Below, in pieces: positions 30,411 to 38,523 of a stretch of 64,000 nt of DNA. Within the stretch, counting starts at the first letter, position 1. Each line of letters opens with the position of its first letter. Position numbers and translations under genes: made by a program. Source of the stretch: Roseibium marinum (lineage in GTDB: Bacteria; Pseudomonadota; Alphaproteobacteria; Rhizobiales; Stappiaceae); assembly GCF_002906165.1 (NCBI RefSeq), contig NZ_PPCN01000010.1:205887-269886 (forward strand). Direction: 5' to 3'. The notes under the pieces were generated by a model. It was not told the DNA's origin and did no database searches. It was given only the letters and a program-made list of their open reading frames with translations.

Positions 30411-30623
30411 CGGGAGCGGGGAAAAACCGGGTCACTAGCGCGTTGTGTGTGCCGATCTTAGGACGATAAATCGGAAATTAATCAATTCACTAGGAAAAAG
30501 AGGTGTACTGTTACAGCAAAGTCACAGGTGGGACATTTCTCCTGGGAATAAGGCTGTTGCGTCTTGGACATGACGGCAAGAGGATGCTACCAGACGGACA
30601 GCAAACGGGTGGATCGGGATCTA

Positions 30624-31754
30624 ATGCGAATTTTGTCAGTACTGGTGGTTGCGGGGGCGTTGTTCGGATGTTCCGCTCTACCCGGAGACGGGCCGGCCGC
30701 GATTAATATTACCTCGCAGGATGTTGAGGAAAGCGCCAAGGCTGGCGATTATACCGTCGTAGTACTGGAAGCGACAAATATCGATCTGGTCAAGGCCTAT
30801 CGGCCCCTTGCATTCGCAAACCAGTTCCATGGCGTCGGCAGCGGCGGTTCGTCGTCCCTGCTCGGTGTCGGTGACACACTTGTTGTCACTATCTGGGAAG
30901 CGTCTCCCGACGGCTTGTTTTCCAGCGGTGGGGGTGGGTCGAGCCAGATTCCGTCCGTGGTGGATGAAAACGGTTCTATTTTCATCCCGTATGCAGGGAG
31001 CGTCCGCGCAGCCGGTCTCAGCATCGAAGGGCTGCGCCAGTCGATCCAGAAAAAACTGATCGGAAAGGCCGTAGAACCGCAGGTCCTTGTTTCACTGAAG
31101 GACAAGCTCAGCACCACCGCGGTGGTTGTCGGAGACGTGGCGAAGCCGGGCGTTTACCCTCTGCCCCTGCGCAATACGCGTCTACTTGACCTCGTAGCCC
31201 AGGCGGGTGGGTCCCGTGAGGCCACTTACGAGACGGTCGTTACGCTGAAACGGGGAAACCGCGCCGGTACGACACGGCTGGAAGATCTCATAGATTATCC
31301 GGAAAATAACGTTCTCATTTCACCGAGCGACAACATACTGCTGTCGCATCGTCCGCGCACCTTTTCAGCTTTTGGAGCTGTGAAAGACAATCAGCTGGTT
31401 CCGTTCAGGACCAAGACCGTGACGATGGCCGAGGCGCTGGCAACGGTAGGCGGGTTACGCGATGATCGTGCCGACGCGAACGGGGTGTTCCTGTTCCGTT
31501 ATGAAGATGCCGCGCTTGTCCGTAAACTTAAGCCGGCCCTCGACCAGAAGCTTTCCGGCCAGACGGCTGTTCCGATGGTCTACAAGCTAAGCCTCAGAGA
31601 TCCCCAAGGCTTCTTCCTGGCTCAGAACTTCGAGATGCGGGACAAGGATATCATCTACGTCTCGAACCATCCGACCGCGGAACTCGGGAAATTCCTCCAG
31701 ATCATCGCGCCGCTGATCAGCAATTACTCGACGGTACAGAGAATTTACGATTAA
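30624..31754 (+). CDS. Polysaccharide export outer-membrane lipoprotein (Wza/KpsD-like, SLBB domains)
   Basis: An outer-membrane channel lipoprotein of about 376 residues for capsule export. The start MRILSVLVVAGALFGC gives a lipobox (LFGC) with lipidated Cys about residue 16. The poly-export domain follows (LGVGDTLVVTIWEA, VDENGSIFIPYAGSVRAAG), then SLBB-type domains (VVGDVAKPGVYPLPLRNTRLLDLVAQAGG, FGAVKDNQLVPF, MAEALATVGGL). A TTG/ATG further upstream (30564/30570) is open in frame, but the lipobox position and GGGAT before 30624 favour the shorter form. It heads a plus-strand capsule operon. The partner inner-membrane ABC transporter genes are not in this window. Confidence 0.9.
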   Translation: MRILSVLVVAGALFGCSALPGDGPAAINITSQDVEESAKAGDYTVVVLEATNIDLVKAYRPLAFANQFHGVGSGGSSSLLGVGDTLVVTIWEASPDGLFSSGGGGSSQIPSVVDENGSIFIPYAGSVRAAGLSIEGLRQSIQKKLIGKAVEPQVLVSLKDKLSTTAVVVGDVAKPGVYPLPLRNTRLLDLVAQAGGSREATYETVVTLKRGNRAGTTRLEDLIDYPENNVLISPSDNILLSHRPRTFSAFGAVKDNQLVPFRTKTVTMAEALATVGGLRDDRADANGVFLFRYEDAALVRKLKPALDQKLSGQTAVPMVYKLSLRDPQGFFLAQNFEMRDKDIIYVSNHPTAELGKFLQIIAPLISNYSTVQRIYD

Positions 31755-31829
31755 AGATTGCTGGTCGCAACATTCGGCGGTTCGAACCGGCTTCTCAAGC
31801 CGCCTAAGCCAGCAGATTGGCAAAACGCA

Positions 31830-33179
31830 ATGAGTCCAGTCAGCTCCATGGTGGTGCTTTTTCTGCAAGGTCCGCCCGGGATCTTTGCGCGCACGATCGC
31901 GGACAGCCTGGAGAAACGCGGCGTGCGAACCTTGCGGGTCAATCTGTCGGCAGGTGACTGGCTGGGCTGGCATGACCGCAGATGCCGCTCCTATCGTGGC
32001 AACCTTGAGAACTGGCCGAATTGGCTGCGGGACTTTTGCCGGCAGAACAGAATTACCCACATCGTCTATTACGCCGATCGCATTCCTTATCATGTCGCGG
32101 CGGCTGAGGTCGGCGCGGACTTGGGGCTAACCTGCCTGACCTTTGAAAACGGATATCTGCGGCCCGACTGGATCACTCTGGAACATTGCGGAATGTCAGC
32201 CCACTCTCTCTTTCCGGAGGATGCGGACCACATCCGCAGAAGCGGTGAGGCGCTTCCGGAAATTGATCGCCAGCCTTTGTACAAGTATCCGTTCATCAAC
32301 GAAGCGGTGAACGAGGTTACTTACAATATGGCCAACGTGATTTTCGCATGGGCCTTTCCTGGTTATATACGTGACAAGCTCTATCATCCCTTCATCGACT
32401 ATCTCAGCAACATTCCCCGGTTCGCGATGGCCAAGCGCCGCGACCGTCACGCCTATCATGTCATCGACGACATCATCGCTACCGGGCTTCCTTACTACGT
32501 TTTTCCCCTGCAGCTTCAGAGCGATTATCAGCTTCGTTACAATTCCCAGTACGATCATATTGCCGACGCGGCCGAGGATGTCATTCGGTCCTTTTCCCTC
32601 CATGCCCCATCGTCTGCCAGGCTGGTCTTCAAGGTTCATCCGCTTGATAACGGGATGGAGCCATGGTCGCGGATCTTGCGCACAATCGCCAAAAAACACG
32701 GCGTCAAGAAACGCGTTCTGCTTGTGGATGGCGGAAACCTGAACAGGCTGCTCAGCCATGCGGCAGGATCCCTGACCATAAACAGCACGACCGGTTTACA
32801 CGCTTTGCGGGCGAACTGTCCGACGAAAGTTCTCGGGATTGCCCTCTATGACATTGAAGGGCTTACCTGTCAGAAACCGCTGGACACATTCTGGCGTGAA
32901 GGATCGGCTCCCGACCAGGAACTTCTGGACGCGCTGGAACGTCTGCTGGCAGCTTCGATACAGGTCAAGGGTTGCTTTTATACCAGGGAAGGCCGTGAAG
33001 CCGGCGCGGAACTGATGGCCGAACGCATCATTGCCGGCACCGTCAATTTACCGGACGCGTTTTGCGAGGCACCTCCCAGGCTGGAAAAGGCCCGATCGCG
33101 CGGCATAGCAACAACTTTTTGCGAGCAGCTGAAGGCGCGCGGCAAGATGGAGCGATGGACTCATGTCTGGCCCGGCTGA
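31830..33179 (+). CDS. KpsS-like capsule polysaccharide Kdo-transferase (first paralog)
   Basis: A protein of about 449 residues of the capsule biosynthesis (CAPS_synth) family most like KpsS, which starts the poly-beta-Kdo linker on a lysophosphatidylglycerol terminus in group 2 capsules. Family segments include VVLFLQGPPGIFARTIADSL near the start, ENGYLRPDWITLE, YYVFPLQLQSDYQLRYNSQY, LVFKVHPLDNGMEPW and the C-terminal NSTTGLHALRANCPTKVL. An earlier in-frame TTG at 31758 would add 24 residues; the ATG at 31830 puts the conserved opening at the N-terminus. Its end overlaps the next gene by 17 bases. Confidence 0.88.
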   Translation: MSPVSSMVVLFLQGPPGIFARTIADSLEKRGVRTLRVNLSAGDWLGWHDRRCRSYRGNLENWPNWLRDFCRQNRITHIVYYADRIPYHVAAAEVGADLGLTCLTFENGYLRPDWITLEHCGMSAHSLFPEDADHIRRSGEALPEIDRQPLYKYPFINEAVNEVTYNMANVIFAWAFPGYIRDKLYHPFIDYLSNIPRFAMAKRRDRHAYHVIDDIIATGLPYYVFPLQLQSDYQLRYNSQYDHIADAAEDVIRSFSLHAPSSARLVFKVHPLDNGMEPWSRILRTIAKKHGVKKRVLLVDGGNLNRLLSHAAGSLTINSTTGLHALRANCPTKVLGIALYDIEGLTCQKPLDTFWREGSAPDQELLDALERLLAASIQVKGCFYTREGREAGAELMAERIIAGTVNLPDAFCEAPPRLEKARSRGIATTFCEQLKARGKMERWTHVWPG

Positions 33180-34485
33180 TCCCCGCAAGGGAGAGGTCAG
33201 GGCGGACTGCTCCGAGCGACGGATACTCTTTCTGCAGGGGCCGCTGTCACCTCTTTTCAGAATGACGGGAAACCATCTCAGGAAATTCGGCTGCCAGGTG
33301 TTCCGGATCAATTTCTGTGCCGGAGACTGGATGCAGTGGCACGGAAAGGAATGCACCAGCTTCAAAGGCTCACCGCGGGACTGGCCTGACTTCATTGAAG
33401 ACTATTTGGCCGTGCATGGAATTACAGACCTGGTGCTGCACGGAGATCAGCGGATCTACCACAGGATCGCCGTCGAAAAGGCGCTGCCGCTGGATATTCA
33501 GATTGCCGTGACCGAACTTGGGGCATTGCGGCCCGGTTGGATGACGCTGGAGAGAGACGGGTTGTCGACACTGAGTCGTTTTCCCGCCGATCCGGATGCC
33601 GTCCGGGCTGTTGCGGACAGGGCGGGAGATGTGGATTTGGAACCGCGGTTTCCATCCTCCTTCTGGCTTCAGACGGCTCCGGATGTCGCCTACAATCTGA
33701 CGAACGTCTTTTTGAAGCTGCTTTATCCAAACTATGTGCGGCATACGATCTACCCGCCGATAGAGGAGTATCTGCGAGGGGCCTCGCGGCTCCTTCGGGA
33801 AAAAAGGCGGACTGCCGAAGCGGATCGTAAAATCGAGGCGCTCCGGCAAACAGGTTGCAGCTATTTTGTGCTGCCGATCCAGCTGGAGGGCGATTTCCAG
33901 CTTCGCAGGCATTCCCCGTATCAAAGCTTTTCCCAGGTTCTGGAAATTGTCTTCCGGTCCTTTTCCGAATCTGCTCCAGAGGACGCGCACCTGGTGTTGA
34001 AAAGCCATCCCCTCGATGTCGGCTTCGAGGACTGGTCTGGGGTATCGAACGCATTGGCGCTGAAATACGGCCTGAGTGCCCGTATGCATTATTTCGATGG
34101 CGGCGGCCTGTCGAAACCCCTTGAGGCAGCGGCGGGAGTGGTGACGCTCAATTCGACCGCCGGCCTGGAAGCCTTGCAGGCGCAGGTCCCGGTCAAAACC
34201 CTGGTGCCCGCCCATTATGACATGGAGGGGCTGACCCATCAGGGAGACCTTTCCGGTTTCTGGAATGATCCTCACAGGCCGGACCCGCTGCTTCTCAACG
34301 CCTATATACGCGCGCTGGCGGCGACAACTCAAATTCGCGGATCGATCCATAACCGGGAGGGCGTTTTTGTCGCTGCCTGGAATATCGCGGATCGCATCGC
34401 AAAACGTGAGCTCAATCCGCTCGGGGCCTTTGTCGAACCGCCTCCAAGGCTTGAAAAAGCACGTAAACTTGGAGTGCCTCTATGA
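33163..34485 (+). CDS. KpsS-like capsule polysaccharide Kdo-transferase (second paralog)
   Basis: A 440-residue protein clearly paralogous to the gene just upstream: ILFLQGPLSPLFRMTGNHL, CAGDWMQWHGKECTSFKG, LGALRPGWMTLERDG, FVLPIQLEGDFQLRRHSPYQ, LVLKSHPLDVGFEDW and LNSTAGLEALQAQVPVKTL align in the same order. The two are diverged, not recent copies. They may add successive linker residues or use different acceptors (inference). Translation is probably coupled: the start lies inside the preceding gene, and the ATG of the next gene overlaps its stop (ATGA). Confidence 0.88.
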   Translation: MSGPADPRKGEVRADCSERRILFLQGPLSPLFRMTGNHLRKFGCQVFRINFCAGDWMQWHGKECTSFKGSPRDWPDFIEDYLAVHGITDLVLHGDQRIYHRIAVEKALPLDIQIAVTELGALRPGWMTLERDGLSTLSRFPADPDAVRAVADRAGDVDLEPRFPSSFWLQTAPDVAYNLTNVFLKLLYPNYVRHTIYPPIEEYLRGASRLLREKRRTAEADRKIEALRQTGCSYFVLPIQLEGDFQLRRHSPYQSFSQVLEIVFRSFSESAPEDAHLVLKSHPLDVGFEDWSGVSNALALKYGLSARMHYFDGGGLSKPLEAAAGVVTLNSTAGLEALQAQVPVKTLVPAHYDMEGLTHQGDLSGFWNDPHRPDPLLLNAYIRALAATTQIRGSIHNREGVFVAAWNIADRIAKRELNPLGAFVEPPPRLEKARKLGVPL

Positions 34486-36224
34486 GCGCGCGCGTCAAAG
34501 ATCCGAAAATACTCTTCGGCGCGGCCCCTTCGCTCGTCAGGTGGAAGACGCTCATCAGGCGCGCGCTCGATGCGCAAGAGGCGAAGGAGCAGAACCGGGA
34601 ACAACTCTATGTCGTCGCCGTACCGGAACAGCTGCCTTTGGCTGTCGACATGGCGAAGCGAAAGGCAGCGGTCCTTCTTCTCGTGCTACCGGGACCGACG
34701 CCGATTGAGGCCAAACGCGTTCCCGCAAGCCTCATTCTGCTGCCGCTGGACAAACCCGGCAATGAAGATCTGAGCAACCCGTGGCTGCTCCTCGCACGCG
34801 CCTGCGCGGACGCGATCGGTGGGGCTGCGGAGCGGTCCGACCAGCAATTTGTCAGCACCTGGCGTTCCCTTGACCTTTCTTGCGACGCAGCCGGAGAATC
34901 TGAAACTTCTGCCCGCGGCGGCGTGGATCTGGAAGGTGTTCTTTCGGACCGTAAGCACATTGGGAAGGAGGCGAGCGGGGTTTGGCGTGGCATCGAAGAG
35001 ACTTCCGCCGAGCATGATATCGCTCCAGAGGCTGTACTGGAATCGATACTGACGCATAATACGGTCTGGTTTTCACCCTATACCGGACAACCGGTCAGGT
35101 GGTCCGAGGCCCTGCGAATCTTCCATACGGTCCAGACGAGCTGGCAGGAAAACTGCCGCGCGAGCCACTGCTATGGAGCCCAGTACTGGAACCATCCTTC
35201 AATCCGGGCAACCTTCTCCGGTACGGGCGGTGAGGTGTCATTTCACGAAACGCAGGAAGAGGCGATCGCGGCGGCAGGGCGAAGCGGCGGGCAGATCCTG
35301 TCCTGGGCGGGACGGACGGACGCGGCGTTTGAGGAAGCCTGCTCGGAAGCAGGAATCCCGCTCTTGCGGATCGAGGACGGATTTCTGAGGTCGGTGGGGC
35401 TGGGGGCCGGTCTTGCCCGCGGCGCGATGCTTGCCGTCGACGATCTCGGGATCTATTACGATCCGTCCCGGCCGAGCCGCCTGGAGGTGTTGCTGAAAGA
35501 CTATGAGCTTTCTGAGGCGGAACAGCAGCGCGGCAAATGCCTTGTTGAACTGATCAGTGCCGCACGCGTGTCGAAATACAATTTCGGCAAATCGAGATCG
35601 TTTTCCTTTCCCGCGGACAGAACAACGATCCTGATCCCCGGACAAGTTGCTGACGACGCGGCGATCCGCAAGTCAATGTCGGCGACAATCGACTGCGCCA
35701 ATACGCCGAATGTCAACCTGGATCTGCTGAAACTGGTGCGCGGCCGGCATCCGGACGCCCATCTGATCTTCAAGCCGCATCCGGATGTGGAAACAGGGTT
35801 GCGCAAAGGCAAGGTCGAACGGCGAACGGCATTGAACTATGCCGATGAAATTGCCGAAGATGCCAATATCATCGATCTGATCGAAGCGGTCGATACTGTT
35901 GAAACTTTCTCTTCGCTTTCCGGCTTTGAAGCGCTTCTTCGCGGCCGTAAAGTTACTGTGCACGGCGCACCGTTTTATGCCGGTTGGGGATTGTGTGAGG
36001 ATCTGACGGAAATACCGGGCAGGGGACGCGCGCGCAGTCTGCCGGAACTGGTCTATCTTGCGCTGGTGAAATACGCCCGCACGGTCGATCCGGTCTCTCT
36101 GCTGCCCTGCACACCTGAATTCCTCGTGGCGAGGCTGAGTGAACAGCGCGGGGACCGAAAACACCTTCTTGTCACGGCGCTGAAGCGTCATTCATCCTGG
36201 CTCGGACGCAAACTGGGCATTTGA
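34482..36224 (+). CDS. KpsC-like capsule polysaccharide transferase with an unfamiliar N-terminal half
   Basis: A 580-residue protein. Residues about 250-570 match one KpsC module: ILSWAGR, RIEDGFLRSVGLGAGL, DLGIYYDPSRPSRLE, ILIPGQVADDAAI, FKPHPDVETGLRKG, GFEALLRGRKVTVHGAPFYAGWG and LVYLALVKYARTVDP. KpsC of E. coli has two such modules in about 675 residues. Here the first module is replaced by about 240 residues that I do not recognise, starting MSARVKDPKILFGAAPSLVR. Sequence similar to that of the rhizobial KpsC-like protein RkpJ is expected. The ATG overlaps the stop of the previous gene. Confidence 0.85.
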   Translation: MSARVKDPKILFGAAPSLVRWKTLIRRALDAQEAKEQNREQLYVVAVPEQLPLAVDMAKRKAAVLLLVLPGPTPIEAKRVPASLILLPLDKPGNEDLSNPWLLLARACADAIGGAAERSDQQFVSTWRSLDLSCDAAGESETSARGGVDLEGVLSDRKHIGKEASGVWRGIEETSAEHDIAPEAVLESILTHNTVWFSPYTGQPVRWSEALRIFHTVQTSWQENCRASHCYGAQYWNHPSIRATFSGTGGEVSFHETQEEAIAAAGRSGGQILSWAGRTDAAFEEACSEAGIPLLRIEDGFLRSVGLGAGLARGAMLAVDDLGIYYDPSRPSRLEVLLKDYELSEAEQQRGKCLVELISAARVSKYNFGKSRSFSFPADRTTILIPGQVADDAAIRKSMSATIDCANTPNVNLDLLKLVRGRHPDAHLIFKPHPDVETGLRKGKVERRTALNYADEIAEDANIIDLIEAVDTVETFSSLSGFEALLRGRKVTVHGAPFYAGWGLCEDLTEIPGRGRARSLPELVYLALVKYARTVDPVSLLPCTPEFLVARLSEQRGDRKHLLVTALKRHSSWLGRKLGI

Positions 36225-36281
36225 TGTCTCAATTCAGCAGAACATATATGAAAGCGGAGCAATCCGGATGAAGGAATGGCC

Positions 36282-37091
36282 ATGACGAACCGATATGACA
36301 GGGTCATCGTGCTGACAGGAGCCAGCGGCGGCATTGGCCAGGCGCTGGCCAGGGAATTTGCCTGCCCGGGAACCTATCTGGCGTTGATCGCGCGCGACGA
36401 GGCGCGGCTCGGACCGGTCATGACAGAAATACGCGCACTGGGCGCAGAAGGAGAAGCCGCGGCGATCGACATCCGTGATCGGAAAAAACTGCACGCCTAC
36501 CTGAGCGACCTCGATACACGCCATCCCGTCGATCTTGTCATTGCCAACGCGGGAGTCACAGCCGGCCTTGGACCAAACAGGACCCGTGAGAGCGATGCGG
36601 ACAGCGACCGGCAGATCGACGTGAATTACCGTGGTGTCGTCAATACCGTCTCCGGTGTTGTCGATGCCATGCAAGCGCGCGGGCGGGGACAGGTCGTTCT
36701 GGTTTCCTCACTTGCGGGAATGCGGGCCCTTCCGGACATGCCGAGCTACAGCGCAACGAAGGCCGCGATTATCGCCTACGGCCACTCTCTGCGCGGCTGG
36801 CTTAAACCCTTCGGCGTTTCGGTGACAATCATATGCCCGGGTTTCGTGACGACCCCGATGTCCGCCAGGCACAAGGGAGCAAAGCCTTTTGAAATGCCTG
36901 CGGAAAGGGCTGCCGTACTGATGCGGCGCGCGATAGAACGCAGGCGCGCCTTCTACGCCTTTCCGTTTCTGCTGGCATTCGGCATCCGGTTGCAGAATCT
37001 GTTGCCGCCGATCCTCGGCGATCTGTTCCTAGGGGGATTTGAAGCGGAAATCGAACGTGATCCGCGTTACCGGGAACCATCTGACAGATAG
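36282..37091 (+). CDS. rkpH: Short-chain dehydrogenase/reductase, RkpH-like
   Basis: An SDR of about 269 residues: nucleotide motif TGASGGIG near residue 12, NAG at about 90, catalytic Ser in VSSLAG and the active-site Tyr/Lys in YSATKAA. The C-terminal third (AFYAFPFLLAFGIRLQNLLPPILGDLFLGGF) is hydrophobic, suggesting membrane association as in ketosphinganine-type reductases. It is the last gene of the capsule operon, 57 bases after the KpsC-like gene. A rhizobial rkp locus has an SDR (RkpH) next to an oxoamine synthase (RkpG); the same neighbour is here, convergent. The likely reaction is reduction of the 3-keto group made by that enzyme (inference). AAGGA lies six bases before the ATG at 36282; an ATG at 36276 is too close to it. 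Confidence 0.85.
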   Translation: MTNRYDRVIVLTGASGGIGQALAREFACPGTYLALIARDEARLGPVMTEIRALGAEGEAAAIDIRDRKKLHAYLSDLDTRHPVDLVIANAGVTAGLGPNRTRESDADSDRQIDVNYRGVVNTVSGVVDAMQARGRGQVVLVSSLAGMRALPDMPSYSATKAAIIAYGHSLRGWLKPFGVSVTIICPGFVTTPMSARHKGAKPFEMPAERAAVLMRRAIERRRAFYAFPFLLAFGIRLQNLLPPILGDLFLGGFEAEIERDPRYREPSDR

Positions 37092-37124
37092 CGGAAAACG
37101 CGGCCGCCGGAGTAGCCTCCAGGG

Positions 37125-38483
37125 TTACCTGGCGGCCTTGATCAGCCGGTCGACCGCTGTCCCGTCCGCGCGCATGGCATCGAGTTCGGCGGCAGTCGTT
37201 TCCACGGCGCGGATGATCTGTTCTTCCGTGTGCTCGCTCGTGATGAAGAAGCGGATGCGTGCGGACTTTTCCGGAACGGCCGGAAAAATGATCGGCAGCG
37301 CGTTAATGCCTTTCGCAAGCAAACGGTTGGAAAGCGTTGCCGCACCGGCGGAATCACCGACAATAACCGGAATGACCGCGTATCCGGTACTCGGCCCGGT
37401 ATTCAGCCCGGCTTCTTTTGCGAGCTTCAGAAACAGCGTTCCGTTTTTCTGCAGGCGCTCAACCCGCTCAGGCTCCTGTTCCAGCAATTCCGCCGAGGCG
37501 ATGGCGGATCCGGCAAGGGCGGCGGACAGGCCAACGGAAAACACGAACCCCGGAGCCGAGACCTTCAGATAATCACACAGGACTTTCGAGCCGGCGATAT
37601 AGCCGCCGCAGGAGGAAAAGGTCTTGCTGAGGGTTCCCATCCAGATTTCGACTTCGGTCGGATCGATCCCGAAATGCTCGGAAATTCCATGACCGGTCTT
37701 GCCGAGTACGCCAATCGAATGCGCTTCATCGACCATTAGCCAGACATCGTAGGCCTGCTTGAGTTTCACGATCCTCTTGAGGTCGGGAAAATCGCCGTCC
37801 ATCGAGTAAAGGCCTTCGACGGCGATCAGGACTTTTTCGAATTTGTGCCGGTGATCGGCCAGCATCTTTTCCAGCGCATCGAGATCGTCATGCGGGAAAT
37901 TCATGCGGGTGGCGCCGGAAAGCCTGACACCTTCGGCAATCGAATTGTGCACGAAGGAATCGGTGAGGACCAAGTCCCCCTTTTGCATCAGATGGCCGAT
38001 GGTTGTCACGTTGGTGGCGTGGCCCGAGACCATGACGATGGCGGATTCAACGCCGTGAATGCGGGCCAGGGCCGCTTCCAGTTCGCCATGAAAAGGCCGT
38101 TCGCCGGCAACGATCCGGCTGGCGGACACACTGGTGCCGAAGCGGTCGATTGCTTCCTTCGCCGCGGCGTTCACCTTCGGATGTCCATTCAATCCCAGAT
38201 AATTGTAGGACGCGAAATTGTCGTAGTTGTGCCCGCCGATAACGCTGGTTTCAGTCGCTAGCCCGTCATGCGGCCTGAAAAAGGGGTTTTCGATCCCCAT
38301 CATGTCCGCGGCTGCCCGGTGCATCTGCAGCTGTTTGACCTGAGGCAATTCCTTGAAGTCGAAAACCTTGCGTTTGGGAGAGGTTGCCTGAGAGCGGTCG
38401 GGCGCTGACGCTGTGCGTCCGCGCGCGGACCGCCGGTTGGCTTTCAAGCTGTCCATAAGCTTGGCCCGATCATCTGAGCCCAT
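37125..38483 (-). CDS. rkpG: Alpha-oxoamine synthase (RkpG-like, AONS/KBL/SPT family)
   Basis: A PLP enzyme of about 452 residues that joins an acyl thioester to an amino acid with loss of CO2. Visible are FASYNYLGLNGHP, GTSVSASRIVAGERPFHGELE, the PLP-contacting MVSGHATN and VDEAHSIGVLGKTG, and the PLP lysine in GTLSKTFSSCGGY (about residue 287). Length and sequence fit the 8-amino-7-oxononanoate synthase / aminoketobutyrate ligase / serine palmitoyltransferase group. It has a 50-residue basic N-terminal extension (RRSARGRTASAPDRSQ). It begins 40 bases after the megasynthase stop on the same strand, so the acyl donor is probably made by that enzyme. That pairing is the rkpA-rkpG arrangement of Sinorhizobium. 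The product is unproven. Confidence 0.87.
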   Translation of the reverse strand: MGSDDRAKLMDSLKANRRSARGRTASAPDRSQATSPKRKVFDFKELPQVKQLQMHRAAADMMGIENPFFRPHDGLATETSVIGGHNYDNFASYNYLGLNGHPKVNAAAKEAIDRFGTSVSASRIVAGERPFHGELEAALARIHGVESAIVMVSGHATNVTTIGHLMQKGDLVLTDSFVHNSIAEGVRLSGATRMNFPHDDLDALEKMLADHRHKFEKVLIAVEGLYSMDGDFPDLKRIVKLKQAYDVWLMVDEAHSIGVLGKTGHGISEHFGIDPTEVEIWMGTLSKTFSSCGGYIAGSKVLCDYLKVSAPGFVFSVGLSAALAGSAIASAELLEQEPERVERLQKNGTLFLKLAKEAGLNTGPSTGYAVIPVIVGDSAGAATLSNRLLAKGINALPIIFPAVPEKSARIRFFITSEHTEEQIIRAVETTAAELDAMRADGTAVDRLIKAAR

Positions 38484-38523
38484 AGCTGTCATTCCTTATT
38501 GCATCCGGCCTAGCTACTGGCAG

